A DNA stretch of 50,558 nt from Clostridium sp. (lineage in GTDB: Bacteria > Bacillota > Clostridia > Lachnospirales > Lachnospiraceae): NCBI GenBank assembly GCA_023664605.1, contig JAMPFF010000018.1, positions 1 to 50,558 on the forward strand, in the 5' to 3' direction. Every line of letters begins with the position of its first letter. Position 1 is the stretch's first letter. Positions 33,541-42,825 of this stretch are shown here, in pieces. The notes beneath the pieces were generated by a model that did no database searches, was not told the origin of the DNA, and saw only the letters and a program-made list of their open reading frames with translations. Position numbers and translations under genes: made by a program.

Positions 33541-36500
33541 ATGAGCAAGGTAAGACGTATTTATGTGGAAAAAAAGGAGCCGTTTGCGGTTAAGGCCAAG
33601 GAGCTGCAGGAGGAAATCGGAAGCTATCTCGGCATTGCGGGAGTAAGCGGGGTAAGAGTGTTTATCCGTTATGATGTGGAGAATATATCCGACGAAATAT
33701 TTGAAAAGGCGTGCAGAACCGTATTTTCGGAGCCGCCGGTGGATATTTTGTATGAAGAAAAGATAGAGATTCCTGCAGATGGGAAGGTATTTAGTGTGGA
33801 ATATCTACCGGGACAGTTTGACCAGAGAGCCGATTCCGCCGTACAATGTGTGGCATTTTTAAAAGAAGATGAGGAGCCGATTATCAGAACTGCTGTCACA
33901 TATTTAATAACAGGACGGGTTTCAGAAGAAGAATTTGCCAAAATCAAGGCATACTGCATCAATCCGGTCGATTCCAGAGAAACGGATATGAATAAGCCGG
34001 ACACGCTGGTTACGGTATATGAAGAGCCTGCTGATGTGGCGGTTATGACGGGATTTTGCTCCATGCCGGAAGCAGAGTTTAAGAAGCTGTATGATTCGCT
34101 TGGATTGGCGATGACATATAAGGATTTTTTGCATATCCGGGGTTATTATCAAAATGAGGAACACAGGGAACCGACGATGACGGAAATCCGCGTGTTGGAT
34201 ACCTACTGGTCGGATCACTGCCGCCATACGACGTTTTCCACGGAGTTAAAAGACGTTACCTTTGACGACGGATATTATCAGAAGCCGATTCGGGATACCT
34301 ATGAAGATTATCTGGCGAAGAGAGAGGAAATTTTTGCGGGCAGGGAAGATAAGTTTGTCTGCCTGATGGATTTGGCATTGATTGCGATGCGGAAACTGAA
34401 AAAGGACGGAAAACTGGACGATATGGAGCAGTCCGATGAAATTAACGCCTGTTCCGTGATTGTGCCGGTAGAAATGGATTATGGAAACGGGCCGGTTACC
34501 GAGGAGTGGCTTGTCTTTTTTAAGAATGAAACGCATAACCATCCGACGGAAATAGAGCCGTTCGGCGGCGCGGCGACCTGTCTTGGCGGCGCTATCCGCG
34601 ACCCGCTTTCCGGGCGCGGTTACGTTTATCAGGCCATGCGTGTGACGGGCGCGGCTGACCCGACAGTGCCGGTGGCAGCAACGTTGAAAGGAAAACTTTC
34701 CCAGAAAAAGCTGGTGCGCGGCGCGGCGGAAGGTTATTCTTCTTACGGTAACCAGATTGGCCTGGCGACCGGACTGGTAAGGGAAATTTATCACCCTGAT
34801 TATGTGGCGAAGCGAATGGAAATCGGCGCGGTTATGGGCGCGGCTCCGAGAAAGAATGTGATTCGTGCGGCTTCCGACCCCGGAGATATCATCATCCTGT
34901 TAGGCGGCAGAACCGGACGCGACGGCTGCGGCGGCGCAACGGGTTCCTCCAAAGTGCATACGGAAAGTTCTATCGAGACATGCGGCGCGGAGGTACAGAA
35001 AGGAAATGCGCCGACGGAGCGTAAGATTCAAAGATTGTTCCGCAGACAGGAAGTCAGCAGATTAATCAAGAAATGTAATGATTTCGGCGCAGGCGGCGTT
35101 TCCGTGGCGATTGGGGAGCTGGCTGACGGTCTGGTTGTGGATTTGGATAAGGTACCGAAAAAGTATGCAGGGTTAGACGGCACGGAGCTGGCGATTTCAG
35201 AATCCCAGGAGAGAATGGCGGTCGTTGTTTCCCCTGAAAATACGGATGAATTTTTGAAATATGCGGCACAGGAAAATCTGGAGGCCGTTGCGGTTGCGCA
35301 TGTAACGAAAGAGCCGAGGCTGGTGCTTACATGGCGTGGAAAAGAGATAGTCAACATTTCCAGAGCGTTTTTAGATACGAATGGCGCGCATCAGGAAACT
35401 TCCGTGCGTGTGAATATGCCAAAGCCGGATGACAATTATATGAAAAAGACGGCGGTTTCTGCCGTGGAAGAGGCTTTACGGAAAAATGATGTGAAAGCGG
35501 CGTGGCTTGCTCTGCTGCATGATTTGAATGTCTGTTCGCAGAAAGGCCTGGTAGAAATGTTCGACGCCTCTATCGGCGCGGGCAGCGTTTATATGCCATA
35601 TGGCGGAAAATATCAGTTGACGCAGACGCAGGCAATGGTGGCGAAGCTTCCTGTTTTGGAGGGGAAGACAGATACCGTAACGATGATGAGTTATGGTTTT
35701 GACCCGTATTTATCAAGCTGGAGTCCGTATCACGGCGCGATTTATGCGGTAACGGAGTCTATGGCAAAGATTGTGGCAAACGGCGGAGATTATAAGAAAA
35801 TCCGCTTTACTTTCCAGGAATATTTCAGGCGCATGAGCGAGCAGCCACAGCGTTGGAGCCAGCCTTTTGCCGCGCTTCTTGGCGCATACCGGGCGCAGAT
35901 GGAATACGGCCTGCCTTCTATCGGTGGAAAGGATTCCATGTCGGGAACCTTTAACGATATAGACGTGCCGCCGACGCTTGTTTCTTTCGCGGTAGATATC
36001 GGTAAGAAGCAGGATATTGTCAGTCCGGAATTGAAAAAGCCCGGCAATAAGCTGGTATGGTTTAAGATTGCGAAAGACGAGTATGATTTGCCTGTTTTTG
36101 CAAAGGTTATGGCATTATACGATAAAATTATGACATTAATGTCGGAAAAGAAAATCGTTTCCGCCTATGCCCTGGATGCCAAAGGTGTGGCGGCGGCGGT
36201 CAGCCAGATGGCATTCGGTAATAAGTTCGGGTTAGTCATAGAAAAGACGCTGCCGGAAACTGCGTTTTTTGCCAATGGACTGGGCGATATTGTAGCCGAA
36301 ATGCCTAAGGAGGCGGCAGAGGAACTTGTGGACAGGAAAGAATGGGAAAATTTGGATTATCAGATTGTCGCGACCGTAACGGACGAGTCCACTTTTATTT
36401 ACGGCGATGTGAAAATAACGATGGAAGAAGCGCTTGGCGCATGGACTTCCACCCTTGATAAAGTCTTCCCGTATACGGCGGGGAAAGATAAGAGTCCGGT

Positions 36501-37353
36501 AGCCTCCGACGCATATCAGACAAAGGATGTCTATATCTGTAAACATAAAGTGGCAAGGCCTACCGTATTTATTCCGGTCTTCCCGGGTACAAACTGCGAG
36601 TATGACAGCGCAAAGGCATTTACGAATGCCGGTGCGGACGTCATAACGAAAGTATTTAAAAACATGACACCGCAGGATATCAGAGAGAGCGTAGAAGCGT
36701 TTGAAAAAGCTATCGGCAGGGCGCAGATTATCATGTTCCCGGGCGGCTTTTCCGCAGGAGATGAACCGGATGGTTCCGCTAAGTTCTTTGCAACGGCGTT
36801 CCAGAATGCGAAGATGAAAGAGGCGGTCATGAAACTTTTGCAGGAAAGAGACGGCCTTGCGCTCGGTATCTGTAACGGGTTCCAGGCGCTTATCAAGCTC
36901 GGCCTTGTGCCTTACGGTGAGATTACAGGGCAGCAGGAGGATTCGCCGACTTTGACATTTAATACGATTAACCGCCATATATCCAAGATGGCATATATTA
37001 AAGTGATTTCCAATAAGTCGCCATGGCTTCAGCAAGCGGTCGTGGGAAATACTTATGTAAACCCGGCTTCCCATGGTGAGGGACGTTTTGTCGCTTCCGG
37101 AAAGTGGCTGGATAAACTGTTTGCAAACGGTCAGGTCGCTACCCAATATGCGGATGCGGACGGTAACGTATCCATGGACGAAGAGTGGAATATTAACGGT
37201 TCCTATGCAGCGATTGAGGGAATTACCTCTCCCGACGGGCGCTGCCTTGGCAAGATGGCGCATTCGGAGAGAAGAGGAGACGGCGTTGCGATTAATATTT
37301 ACGGAGAACAGGATTTGAAGATATTCGAGTCCGGGGTTGCGTACTTTAAATAG
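33541..37353 (+). CDS. purL: Phosphoribosylformylglycinamidine synthase, long single-chain form
   Basis: Converts FGAR to FGAM using glutamine and ATP. 1270 residues, the fused form in which synthetase and glutaminase are one chain, as opposed to the three-part PurS-PurQ-PurL of Bacillus. N-terminal PurS-like region (about 1-150), two AIR-synthase-type halves (FFKNETHNHPTEIEPFGGAA, GGRTGRDGCGGATGSS, later PSIGGKDSMSGTF), and a C-terminal class I glutaminase (about 1000-1270: VFPGTNCEYD, MFPGGFSAGDE, catalytic Cys in ALGICNGFQ, and the final His/Glu region near SPDGRCLGKMAHSER). AAAGGAGAA precedes the ATG. It is separated from purMND by 30 kb. Confidence 0.96.
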   Translation: MSKVRRIYVEKKEPFAVKAKELQEEIGSYLGIAGVSGVRVFIRYDVENISDEIFEKACRTVFSEPPVDILYEEKIEIPADGKVFSVEYLPGQFDQRADSAVQCVAFLKEDEEPIIRTAVTYLITGRVSEEEFAKIKAYCINPVDSRETDMNKPDTLVTVYEEPADVAVMTGFCSMPEAEFKKLYDSLGLAMTYKDFLHIRGYYQNEEHREPTMTEIRVLDTYWSDHCRHTTFSTELKDVTFDDGYYQKPIRDTYEDYLAKREEIFAGREDKFVCLMDLALIAMRKLKKDGKLDDMEQSDEINACSVIVPVEMDYGNGPVTEEWLVFFKNETHNHPTEIEPFGGAATCLGGAIRDPLSGRGYVYQAMRVTGAADPTVPVAATLKGKLSQKKLVRGAAEGYSSYGNQIGLATGLVREIYHPDYVAKRMEIGAVMGAAPRKNVIRAASDPGDIIILLGGRTGRDGCGGATGSSKVHTESSIETCGAEVQKGNAPTERKIQRLFRRQEVSRLIKKCNDFGAGGVSVAIGELADGLVVDLDKVPKKYAGLDGTELAISESQERMAVVVSPENTDEFLKYAAQENLEAVAVAHVTKEPRLVLTWRGKEIVNISRAFLDTNGAHQETSVRVNMPKPDDNYMKKTAVSAVEEALRKNDVKAAWLALLHDLNVCSQKGLVEMFDASIGAGSVYMPYGGKYQLTQTQAMVAKLPVLEGKTDTVTMMSYGFDPYLSSWSPYHGAIYAVTESMAKIVANGGDYKKIRFTFQEYFRRMSEQPQRWSQPFAALLGAYRAQMEYGLPSIGGKDSMSGTFNDIDVPPTLVSFAVDIGKKQDIVSPELKKPGNKLVWFKIAKDEYDLPVFAKVMALYDKIMTLMSEKKIVSAYALDAKGVAAAVSQMAFGNKFGLVIEKTLPETAFFANGLGDIVAEMPKEAAEELVDRKEWENLDYQIVATVTDESTFIYGDVKITMEEALGAWTSTLDKVFPYTAGKDKSPVASDAYQTKDVYICKHKVARPTVFIPVFPGTNCEYDSAKAFTNAGADVITKVFKNMTPQDIRESVEAFEKAIGRAQIIMFPGGFSAGDEPDGSAKFFATAFQNAKMKEAVMKLLQERDGLALGICNGFQALIKLGLVPYGEITGQQEDSPTLTFNTINRHISKMAYIKVISNKSPWLQQAVVGNTYVNPASHGEGRFVASGKWLDKLFANGQVATQYADADGNVSMDEEWNINGSYAAIEGITSPDGRCLGKMAHSERRGDGVAINIYGEQDLKIFESGVAYFK

Positions 37354-37399
37354 GTTACAGGGGAAAGACATAAGAATAAAGAAAGGGCATGGTTATTGC

Positions 37400-38617
37400 A
37401 TGAAGGCATTTTTAATATTGGAAGACGGCACGGTGTTTGAGGGAATCCACATCGGCGCCCCAAAAGAAATCATCAGTGAAATTGTTTTTAACACCTCTAT
37501 GGCTGGTTATCTGGAAGTGCTGACAGACCCGTCTTATGCCGGACAAGCCGTCTGTATGACCTATCCTTTGATTGGAAATTATGGTATCTGTAATGAGGAT
37601 ATGGAATCGCCAAAGCCCTGTCTCGACGGTTTTATCGTCAGAGAATTAAGCAGAATTCCCAGTAATTTCAGATGTGATACGACGATTCAGGAGTTTCTGG
37701 AAAAATATGACATTCCCGGAATCGCCGGAATCGATACGAGGGCGCTTACGAAAATCCTGCGTGAAAAAGGTACGATGAACGGCATGATTACGACGGATGA
37801 GCGTTTCGGACAGGCAGGAAGAGAGGAGGCGTTTTCTAAAATTCTTCCTGCGTTAAAAGCATATACGACCGGCAAAGTGGTGGAAGCTGTCTCCTGTCAA
37901 AATAAATATGAGTTAAAAGGAGCAAAAGATATTGCAGATAATGGTCCTGTTTCGGGAAGTTCGCATTTTGACGCGGCGGGGTTTGCCGCGGGAAAAAGAG
38001 AGAAAAAGCCAAGCCTTGTGCATAAGATAGAAGGGCAGGGGCTGCACGTGGCGCTGCTTGATTATGGCGCAAAAGACAATATTGCCAAGTCGCTTGCGGC
38101 AAGGGGCTGTGACGTAACAGTTTATCCTGCGCGGACTGCGGCGGCGGAAATTATAGCGGATAAGCCGGATGGCATTATGTTAAGCAACGGACCGGGAGAC
38201 CCGAAAGAATGCACTGAAATCATTGCGGAAATTAAAAAACTGTACGATACTGATATACCGATTTTTGCAATCTGTCTGGGGCATCAACTGATGGCGCTTG
38301 CTACGGGTGCGGATACGTTTAAGATGAAATACGGACACCGCGGAGGCAATCATCCCGTAAAGGATTTACAAAGCGGCAGAGTCTATATTTCCTCACAGAA
38401 TCATGGGTATGTCGTGGATATGGATAAATTAGATCCCGCCGTGGCGGCGCCGGCATTTATCAATGTCAATGATGGAACAAACGAGGGGCTTTCTTATACG
38501 GGAAAGAATATTTTCACCGTGCAGTTTCATCCGGAGGCGTGTCCGGGGCCGCAGGATTCGGGGGATTTGTTTGACAGGTTTATTACCATGATGAAGGCAA
38601 AAAGTAACTCTAAATAA
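37400..38617 (+). CDS. carA: Carbamoyl-phosphate synthase small subunit
   Basis: The glutaminase subunit that supplies ammonia for carbamoyl phosphate (arginine and pyrimidines). The ATG at 37400 matches the family start (MKAFLILEDGTVFEG); a start at 37337 would overlap purL. 405 residues, with an extra segment of about 25 residues (near 180-205) before the glutaminase domain. The catalytic Cys is in AICLGHQ and the His/Glu pair in QFHPEACPGP. GAAAGGG lies upstream. The stop codon is inside a strong hairpin that separates it from carB. Confidence 0.95.
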   Translation: MKAFLILEDGTVFEGIHIGAPKEIISEIVFNTSMAGYLEVLTDPSYAGQAVCMTYPLIGNYGICNEDMESPKPCLDGFIVRELSRIPSNFRCDTTIQEFLEKYDIPGIAGIDTRALTKILREKGTMNGMITTDERFGQAGREEAFSKILPALKAYTTGKVVEAVSCQNKYELKGAKDIADNGPVSGSSHFDAAGFAAGKREKKPSLVHKIEGQGLHVALLDYGAKDNIAKSLAARGCDVTVYPARTAAAEIIADKPDGIMLSNGPGDPKECTEIIAEIKKLYDTDIPIFAICLGHQLMALATGADTFKMKYGHRGGNHPVKDLQSGRVYISSQNHGYVVDMDKLDPAVAAPAFINVNDGTNEGLSYTGKNIFTVQFHPEACPGPQDSGDLFDRFITMMKAKSNSK

Positions 38618-38683
38618 GCAAGGACGCTTATTAAGAGTTACTAAGTTTTGCCTGACAGAATGCGTAAAGAGCATTCTGTCGGG
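38603..38683 (+). other. Two strong hairpins in the carA-carB spacer
   Basis: Hairpin 1: AGTAACTCT and AATAAGC (38603-38619) pair with GCTTATT and AGAGTTACT (38626-38642) with one A-A mismatch, covering the carA stop. Hairpin 2: CCTGACAGAATGC (38651-38663) pairs with GCATTCTGTCGGG (38671-38683) with one wobble. Neither is followed by a good T-run (only GTTTT after the first), so attenuation or message processing is more likely than full termination. Confidence 0.6.
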
Positions 38684-38748
38684 TTATGAAGGGATAGAAA
38701 TAGAGATAAGGCAGAGATAAACATAAGAGTTAGTATGGAGGAGAGAAA

Positions 38749-41700
38749 ATGCCGAAGAATCCGAATGTGAAGAGAGTGTTGGTAATAGGCTCGGGGCCGA
38801 TTGTGATTGGGCAGGCGGCGGAATTTGATTATGCGGGTACGCAGGCATGCCGTTCTTTGAAAGAAGAGGGAATGGAGGTTATTTTAGTCAATTCCAATCC
38901 TGCAACGATTATGACGGACGGTGATATTGCGGATAAAGTTTATATTGAACCTTTGACGGTCGAGGTGTTGGAACAGATTATTATAAAAGAAAAACCGGAC
39001 AGCCTTTTACCGAATATGGGCGGCCAGGCGGGGTTAAATCTCGGCATGGAGTTAGATGAGTCGGGATTTTTAAAAGAACACGGCGTTACGCTTTTAGGTA
39101 CGACGGCAAAGACGATTAAGAAAGCGGAGGACAGGCTGGAATTTAAAGAGACGATGGAAAAAATCGGGGAGCCGTGCGCGCCCTCTCTTGTTGTGGAGAA
39201 CATTCAGGACGGTATTGATTTTGCGAATAAAATCGGTTATCCGGTCGTGCTTCGTCCGGCATATACGCTGGGCGGTTCCGGCGGCGGCATTGCCCATAAC
39301 CAGTTGGAACTGGAGGAGATTCTTGCCAATGGACTGCGCCTTTCCCGTGTAGGGCAGGTTTTGGTGGAACGCTGTATTGCGGGATGGAAAGAAATCGAAT
39401 ACGAAGTGATGCGCGACGGCGCGGGAAACTGCATCACCGTTTGTAATATGGAAAATATCGACCCGGTAGGCGTCCACACGGGTGACAGTATTGTCGTTGC
39501 CCCCTCGCAGACGCTTGGCGATAAAGAATATCAGATGCTTAGAAGCTCCGCGCTCAATATCATTAACGAATTGGCGATTACGGGCGGATGCAACGTGCAG
39601 TTTGCCCTGCACCCGACCAGTTTTGAATATTGCGTGATTGAGGTAAATCCCCGTGTGAGCCGTTCTTCGGCGCTTGCTTCCAAGGCGACGGGATATCCGA
39701 TTGCCAAGGTGGCGGCAAAGATTGCGCTTGGCTATACGCTCGATGAGATTAAAAACGCCATTACGGGAAAGACTTATGCCAGTTTCGAGCCGGCTCTGGA
39801 TTACTGCGTCGTGAAGATTCCAAGACTGCCGTTCGATAAATTTATTACGGCAAAACGCACATTGACAACGCAGATGAAGGCAACCGGAGAAGTTATGAGT
39901 ATCGGCAATAACTTCGAGGGCGCGCTGATGAAAGCCATCCGTTCCTTAGAGCAGCATGTGGATTGTCTGCGCAGCTATGATTTTTCAGAGTTATCGAAAG
40001 AAGAACTGCTTGAGCGGATGAAAATTGTGGACGACCAGAGAATCTATATTATTGCGGAAGCGATTAGAAAAGGCGTCGATTACGATACGATTCATGATAT
40101 CACCATGGTGGACGTCTGGTTTATTGATAAAATCGCCATTTTAACGGAGATGGAAGAAAGACTGGAAAAAGAGCCGCTTAGCGTGGAACTATTAAAAGAG
40201 GCGAAGCGGATTGAATTTCCGGATAACGTCATCGCCAGACTGAGCGGGAAAACAGAGGATGAAATCAAGAAAATGCGCTATGAAAACGGCATCGTGGCGG
40301 CATTTAAGATGGTGGATACCTGTGCGGCGGAATTTGCGGCAAGCACGCCCTATTACTATTCCGTATTCGGTTCGGAAACGGAAGTGGAGGAAACGCATCC
40401 AAAGAAGAAAGTGCTGGTGCTTGGCTCCGGTCCTATCCGTATCGGACAGGGAATCGAATTTGATTACTGTTCCGTTCATGCGACATGGGCTTTTGCAAGA
40501 GAGGGTTACGAGACCATTATCATTAATAATAACCCGGAAACGGTCAGCACTGACTTTGATATCGCGGATAAGCTGTATTTTGAGCCGTTGACGCCGGAGG
40601 ATGTGGAGAACATTGTCAATGTTGAAAAACCTGACGGCGCGGTCGTACAGTTCGGCGGACAGACTGCTATTAAACTGACGGAAAGCCTGATGAAAATGGG
40701 CGTTCCGATTCTGGGAACCAAGGCGGAGGACGTGGACGCCGCCGAGGACAGGGAGTTATTTGATAAGATTCTGGAAGAAACGGAAATTCCCAGAGCGGCG
40801 GGCGGCACGGTCTATACTGCAGAGGAGGCAAAAGAGGTTGCCAACAGGCTCGGTTATCCCGTTTTAGTGCGCCCTTCTTATGTGTTGGGCGGTCAGGGAA
40901 TGCAGATAGCTATTTCTGATAAAGAGATTGAAGAATTTATGGCGGTTATCAACCGCTATGAGCAGGATCACCCGATTCTGGTCGATAAATATTTACAGGG
41001 AAAAGAGTTAGAGGTCGATGCGGTATGCGACGGTACAGATATTCTGATTCCGGGCATTATGGAGCATATCGAGAGGACGGGCGTCCATTCGGGAGACAGT
41101 ATTTCCGTCTATCCGGCGCCGACAGTCAGCGAGAAAGTAAAAGAAACGATAGCGGAATATTCCAGGAGGCTTGCAAAAGCGCTTCATGTCATCGGCTTAA
41201 TCAATATTCAGTTTATTGCGGTAAACGACGAGGTTTATGTTATCGAGGTCAATCCCCGTTCTTCGCGTACCGTACCATATATCAGCAAGGTAACGGGTAT
41301 TCCGATTGTGGATTTGGCAACGGAAGTGATTATCGGTAAAAAAATCCGCGACCTTGGCTATGAGCCGGGATTACAGCCGGCGGCGGACTACTTTGCGATT
41401 AAGATGCCGGTATTTTCCTTTGAGAAAATCCGCGGCGCGGAAATCAGCTTAGGGCCGGAAATGAAATCGACGGGTGAATGCCTTGGCATTGCAAAGACTT
41501 TCAATGAGGCGTTATATAAAGCGTTTCTGGGCGCGGGTATCAATCTGCCGAAGTATAAACAGATGATTATTACGGTAAAAGACGCCGATAAGGGGGAGGC
41601 TATCGAGGTAGCGCGCCGCTTTGAGAAGCTGGGCTATAAGATTTATGCGACGAGAAGCACGGCGGCAACTTTGCAGGACGCCGGCGTCAAGGCAAGAAAA

Positions 41701-41961
41701 GTTAATAAGATACAGCAGGAATCCCCAACCGTCATGGATTTAATTTTAGGACATAAAATCGACCTTGTCATCGATACGCCTACGCAGGGGCGCGATAAGA
41801 GCAGAGACGGCTTTCTCATCAGAAGAACCGCGATTGAAACAGGTATTTACTGTATCACGGCGATGGATACGGCGGCGGCTCTTGTGGCAAGCTTAGAGAA
41901 TGCGGCTTCACAGGGAGAACTGCATCTTGTGGATATTGCGACGATTGCGAGAAGGTCATAG
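38749..41961 (+). CDS. carB: Carbamoyl-phosphate synthase large subunit
   Basis: Makes carbamoyl phosphate from bicarbonate, ammonia and two ATP. 1070 residues, normal length. Two homologous ATP-grasp halves (N-terminal VLVIGSGPIVIGQAAEFDYAG and, at about 548, VLVLGSGPIRIGQGIEFDY; each with an EVNPR motif), an oligomerisation region in between, and a C-terminal methylglyoxal-synthase-like allosteric domain (about 930-1070). GGAGGAG stands directly before the ATG. It works as a complex with CarA. Confidence 0.97.
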   Translation: MPKNPNVKRVLVIGSGPIVIGQAAEFDYAGTQACRSLKEEGMEVILVNSNPATIMTDGDIADKVYIEPLTVEVLEQIIIKEKPDSLLPNMGGQAGLNLGMELDESGFLKEHGVTLLGTTAKTIKKAEDRLEFKETMEKIGEPCAPSLVVENIQDGIDFANKIGYPVVLRPAYTLGGSGGGIAHNQLELEEILANGLRLSRVGQVLVERCIAGWKEIEYEVMRDGAGNCITVCNMENIDPVGVHTGDSIVVAPSQTLGDKEYQMLRSSALNIINELAITGGCNVQFALHPTSFEYCVIEVNPRVSRSSALASKATGYPIAKVAAKIALGYTLDEIKNAITGKTYASFEPALDYCVVKIPRLPFDKFITAKRTLTTQMKATGEVMSIGNNFEGALMKAIRSLEQHVDCLRSYDFSELSKEELLERMKIVDDQRIYIIAEAIRKGVDYDTIHDITMVDVWFIDKIAILTEMEERLEKEPLSVELLKEAKRIEFPDNVIARLSGKTEDEIKKMRYENGIVAAFKMVDTCAAEFAASTPYYYSVFGSETEVEETHPKKKVLVLGSGPIRIGQGIEFDYCSVHATWAFAREGYETIIINNNPETVSTDFDIADKLYFEPLTPEDVENIVNVEKPDGAVVQFGGQTAIKLTESLMKMGVPILGTKAEDVDAAEDRELFDKILEETEIPRAAGGTVYTAEEAKEVANRLGYPVLVRPSYVLGGQGMQIAISDKEIEEFMAVINRYEQDHPILVDKYLQGKELEVDAVCDGTDILIPGIMEHIERTGVHSGDSISVYPAPTVSEKVKETIAEYSRRLAKALHVIGLINIQFIAVNDEVYVIEVNPRSSRTVPYISKVTGIPIVDLATEVIIGKKIRDLGYEPGLQPAADYFAIKMPVFSFEKIRGAEISLGPEMKSTGECLGIAKTFNEALYKAFLGAGINLPKYKQMIITVKDADKGEAIEVARRFEKLGYKIYATRSTAATLQDAGVKARKVNKIQQESPTVMDLILGHKIDLVIDTPTQGRDKSRDGFLIRRTAIETGIYCITAMDTAAALVASLENAASQGELHLVDIATIARRS

Positions 41962-42000
41962 AAGCAGGAGACTTTGCAAAGCGGAGAGGAAAGAGGCGTC

Positions 42001-42756
42001 GTGAACGCGCATAGAAATTATCAGAAAGAACTGGACAAGATAATAGAAAGAATTGCGGATAGTATGGAGACGGGGCTGGAGGGGACATATCCGCCCCGTC
42101 TTTTGCTGCATAGCTGCTGTGCACCGTGTTCAAGCTATGTACTGGAATATCTGCGGCAGTATTTTCGGATTACCGTGTTTTACTATAATCCTAATATTTC
42201 ATTAGAGCCGGAGTATAAAAAGCGCGTGGCGGAGCAGAAACGGCTGATTGCGGCGTATAACAGAGCAGCAATGAAAGCTGAGGAGAGCGGATTGCAGCAG
42301 GATGGAACTGCAACGGATGGACAGACGCAGGATAAGGGAGCGCAGCCTGAATCAGCGCGAAGCGGTTATTATATCGAGATAATAGAAGGAGATTACGAAC
42401 CGGAACGCTTTTTCGAGATTGCAAAAGGGTTGGAGCAGTGTCCGGAGGGCGGCGAGCGGTGTTTTGCCTGTTATGAACTGCGGCTTAGAAAGACGGCAAA
42501 GGAGGCTTTGGCAGGAGCATATGATTATTTTACGACGACGCTTACAATCAGCCCTTTAAAAAATGCGGCAAAGCTAAATGAAATCGGCGAACGGTTGGCA
42601 AAAGAATATTATGTAAACTGGCTGCCTTCGGATTTTAAAAAGCGGGGCGGGTATCAGCGTTCCATTGTGCTGTCCAAGGAATATGATTTATACAGACAGA
42701 ATTATTGCGGGTGCGTGTATTCCCGCAAAGAGACAGATATTTCGGCGCCAAAATAG
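42001..42756 (+). CDS. queH: Epoxyqueuosine reductase QueH
   Basis: QueH reduces epoxyqueuosine to queuosine in tRNA anticodons, replacing the unrelated QueG. The N-terminal CCAPC motif (in LHSCCAPCSSYVLEYL) and the later cysteine pairs (ERCFACYELRL; YCGCVYS near the end) are the expected metal/cluster and catalytic cysteines. The TTG frame start at 41974 is too close to its Shine-Dalgarno; GTG at 42001 behind GAGAGGAAAGAGG is preferred (251 residues). A low-complexity insert of about 30 residues (Gln/Asp/Gly-rich) lies before the GDYEPERFFE block. It follows carB by 39 bases. Confidence 0.92.
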   Translation: MNAHRNYQKELDKIIERIADSMETGLEGTYPPRLLLHSCCAPCSSYVLEYLRQYFRITVFYYNPNISLEPEYKKRVAEQKRLIAAYNRAAMKAEESGLQQDGTATDGQTQDKGAQPESARSGYYIEIIEGDYEPERFFEIAKGLEQCPEGGERCFACYELRLRKTAKEALAGAYDYFTTTLTISPLKNAAKLNEIGERLAKEYYVNWLPSDFKKRGGYQRSIVLSKEYDLYRQNYCGCVYSRKETDISAPK

Positions 42757-42825
42757 ATACAGCAGAAAGAAAAGCCCTGCCATTCATGGGCAGCGGACGA
42801 TTGCGAGAAAGGTATGGTTATTAAA

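Noticed and set aside
34246-34794. 182-aa minus-strand frame inside purL
   Set aside because: Shadow of a highly conserved PurL catalytic region.
36232-37371. 379-aa minus-strand frame inside purL
   Set aside because: Fully antisense to the conserved glutaminase domain of PurL, with biased composition and no supporting signals.
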